A DNA stretch of 64,000 bases. It comes from Lathyrus oleraceus (taxonomy: Eukaryota; Streptophyta; Magnoliopsida; Fabales; Fabaceae). Below, in pieces: positions 63,276-64,000 of the stretch. Each line of letters starts with the position of its first letter. Position 1 is the stretch's first letter. The notes beneath the pieces were generated by a model. It saw only the letters and a program-made list of their open reading frames with translations. It ran no database searches and had not been told where the DNA came from. Where the stretch lies: positions 443,201,816-443,265,815 of the forward strand of contig NC_066581.1 of NCBI RefSeq assembly GCF_024323335.1, read 5' to 3'. The translations under genes and the position numbers were made by a program.

Positions 63276-63740
63276 TTATTTTCCTTTAAGACACAGGGTA
63301 GCATTCACCGCTTGAAGATCCCAAACATTTGCCAATTCCTGGGTACGATACTCGCACCGCTCGTTCTCTCCCAGGGTTAGAGGATTACCAAGATATGAGT
63401 TAATTTCATCTCGCCCAAAAGAAATAATCTTGCCTCTTACCCTTGTTTGGTAGTTGAAAGCTACTCCTTCTTCAAGGTGCATAGCGTTTGCATAGAACTC
63501 CCGTACAATATCATAATTGATAGCCGCCTCGGGTTCACAAAGTTTGGTCCACCTTCGTCTCTCAAAATTTGAAACCACATTCCGATAAGTCCCACCCGGT
63601 AATAAACGGATGAACCTTTCCGGTTGAATGGTTCTCTTGATTAGGTTTTCAAATCGTTCTTCGTGTTCATCACTTGTGAACCGTCTTAAAGAACGAGGAT
63701 GAGCGGAAGCCGTGGTTTTAGTTCTCTTAGAGATCTGCAA
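63276..63740 (-). CDS. Putative plant-transposon-type protein (partial exon-like ORF)
   Basis: A 154-codon open frame on the minus strand. It has no ATG at its start: the first codon is TTG, a TGA lies two codons upstream, and the sequence reads TTTATTGCAG before ATCTCTAAG, which looks like a splice acceptor. The protein has RFTSDEHEERFE near residues 21-32, GTYRNVVSNFERRRW, a NYDIVREFYANA block near 75-86, RVRGKIISFGRDEIN near 100-114 and YLGNPL. That pattern resembles the 'putative plant transposon protein' domain (Pfam PF20167 by recall) found in plant LTR elements; its biochemical role is not known. It may be the N-terminal part of a longer protein whose end is lost: usual domain members continue beyond the stop seen here. 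It lies upstream of the element's 3' LTR in the same orientation. Confidence 0.6.
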   Translation of the reverse strand: MQISKRTKTTASAHPRSLRRFTSDEHEERFENLIKRTIQPERFIRLLPGGTYRNVVSNFERRRWTKLCEPEAAINYDIVREFYANAMHLEEGVAFNYQTRVRGKIISFGRDEINSYLGNPLTLGENERCEYRTQELANVWDLQAVNATLCLKGK

Positions 63741-64000
63741 TAAACATCAGAACAACCACACAACAAAACATGAAGAGAGTTAGCAATCAACAGCATAAAA
63801 ACATGGCCCTGGAATTTCCCAGTTCGCGGCGCGAAGGCCCGTTTGCGGCGCGAACCCTGCGAACTAGGAAATATCCAAGAGCCTGCTAGGGTTCCAAATA
63901 TTTGAAGGTTTTTACTTCCAACAGTCAAAATCACAACTCTACCTAATCCTAATCTGAACCCATATTAGACATGTAAGGTTATTTCAAGTGTCAAGTTCCA
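63741..64000 (-). other. Upstream region with GC-rich near-palindromes
   Basis: No supported gene; the 82-aa frame 63686-63934 is a shadow. The plus strand has TTCGCGGCGCGAA (63823-63835) and TTTGCGGCGCGAA (63842-63854) 19 bp apart, flanked by CCTGCGAACT. The minus strand just before the ORF looks like an intron end (TTGTTCTGATGTTTATTGCAG). Confidence 0.5.

Larger units (their letters stand above)
60565..64000 (-). mobile_element. Third LTR element (Athila/Cyclops-like?), 3' part, runs off window
   Basis: The minus strand carries an internal region with one ORF (63740-63276), about 1.5 kb of untranslated sequence, a polypurine tract (61712-61698) and a complete-looking 3' LTR (61697-60565). 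It sits inside the integrase gene of the minus-strand Ogre, so it inserted later. The lineage is a guess from the plant-transposon-like ORF and from the AAATGCTAAGTTAGGGAGAG context before the LTR. No RT or integrase is visible. Confidence 0.6.

Overview
The window looks like plant nuclear heterochromatin, most likely from a Fabeae legume (pea, vetch or grass-pea group). That assignment rests on recall of family features, not on a search: Ogre/Tat-type Ty3-gypsy elements with very long LTRs, a SIRE/Maximus-like Ty1-copia gag, and a large AT-rich satellite. I found no host gene, tRNA, rRNA or CRISPR. Almost every base can be assigned to a transposable element or to tandem repeats.

Layout. (1) 1-1721, minus strand: 5' part of a Ty1-copia element. 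It has a candidate LTR (804-1721), a primer-binding-like site, and an uninterrupted gag reading frame that runs off the left window edge. (2) 1803-4519, plus strand: decayed pol of an Ogre/Tat Ty3-gypsy element (RT, RNase H, second 'archaeal-type' RNase H, integrase). It is broken by three frameshifts and several stops, and two of the three integrase catalytic acids are lost. (3) 4520-5820: the element's 3' untranslated region. (4) 5821-about 50115: one continuous satellite array of about 250 monomers of about 177 bp, arranged in several families of higher-order repeats. (5) 50116-50287: the rest of the 3' UTR, with a polypurine tract. (6) 50288-55215: a candidate plus-strand 3' LTR of about 4.9 kb. 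(7) 55216-60564, minus strand: a second Ogre-like element with a partial 3' LTR, a polypurine tract, a 3' UTR holding a small ~100-bp minisatellite, and a broken integrase. (8) 60565-64000, minus strand: a third LTR element (LTR 60565-61697, internal region, one plant-transposon-like ORF) inserted into the second Ogre's pol.

The main point is that the 44-kb satellite lies between the pol gene and the polypurine tract/3' LTR of one Ogre element. It is therefore an in-place satellite born inside a retrotransposon 3' UTR. A roughly 60-bp 'anchor' segment that forms the left edge of the array recurs 22 more times inside it. Anchor spacings follow n x 177 + about 22 bp (n = 5, 7, 9, 11), with the youngest block at 10 and 12 monomers minus a small deletion. 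The most homogeneous block (about 32.8-47.4 kb) has five successive 1777-bp periods and then two 2131-bp periods, which records stepwise amplification. The second Ogre carries a tiny, unrelated tandem array in the same 3' UTR position, so the window shows an early and a late stage of the same kind of process.
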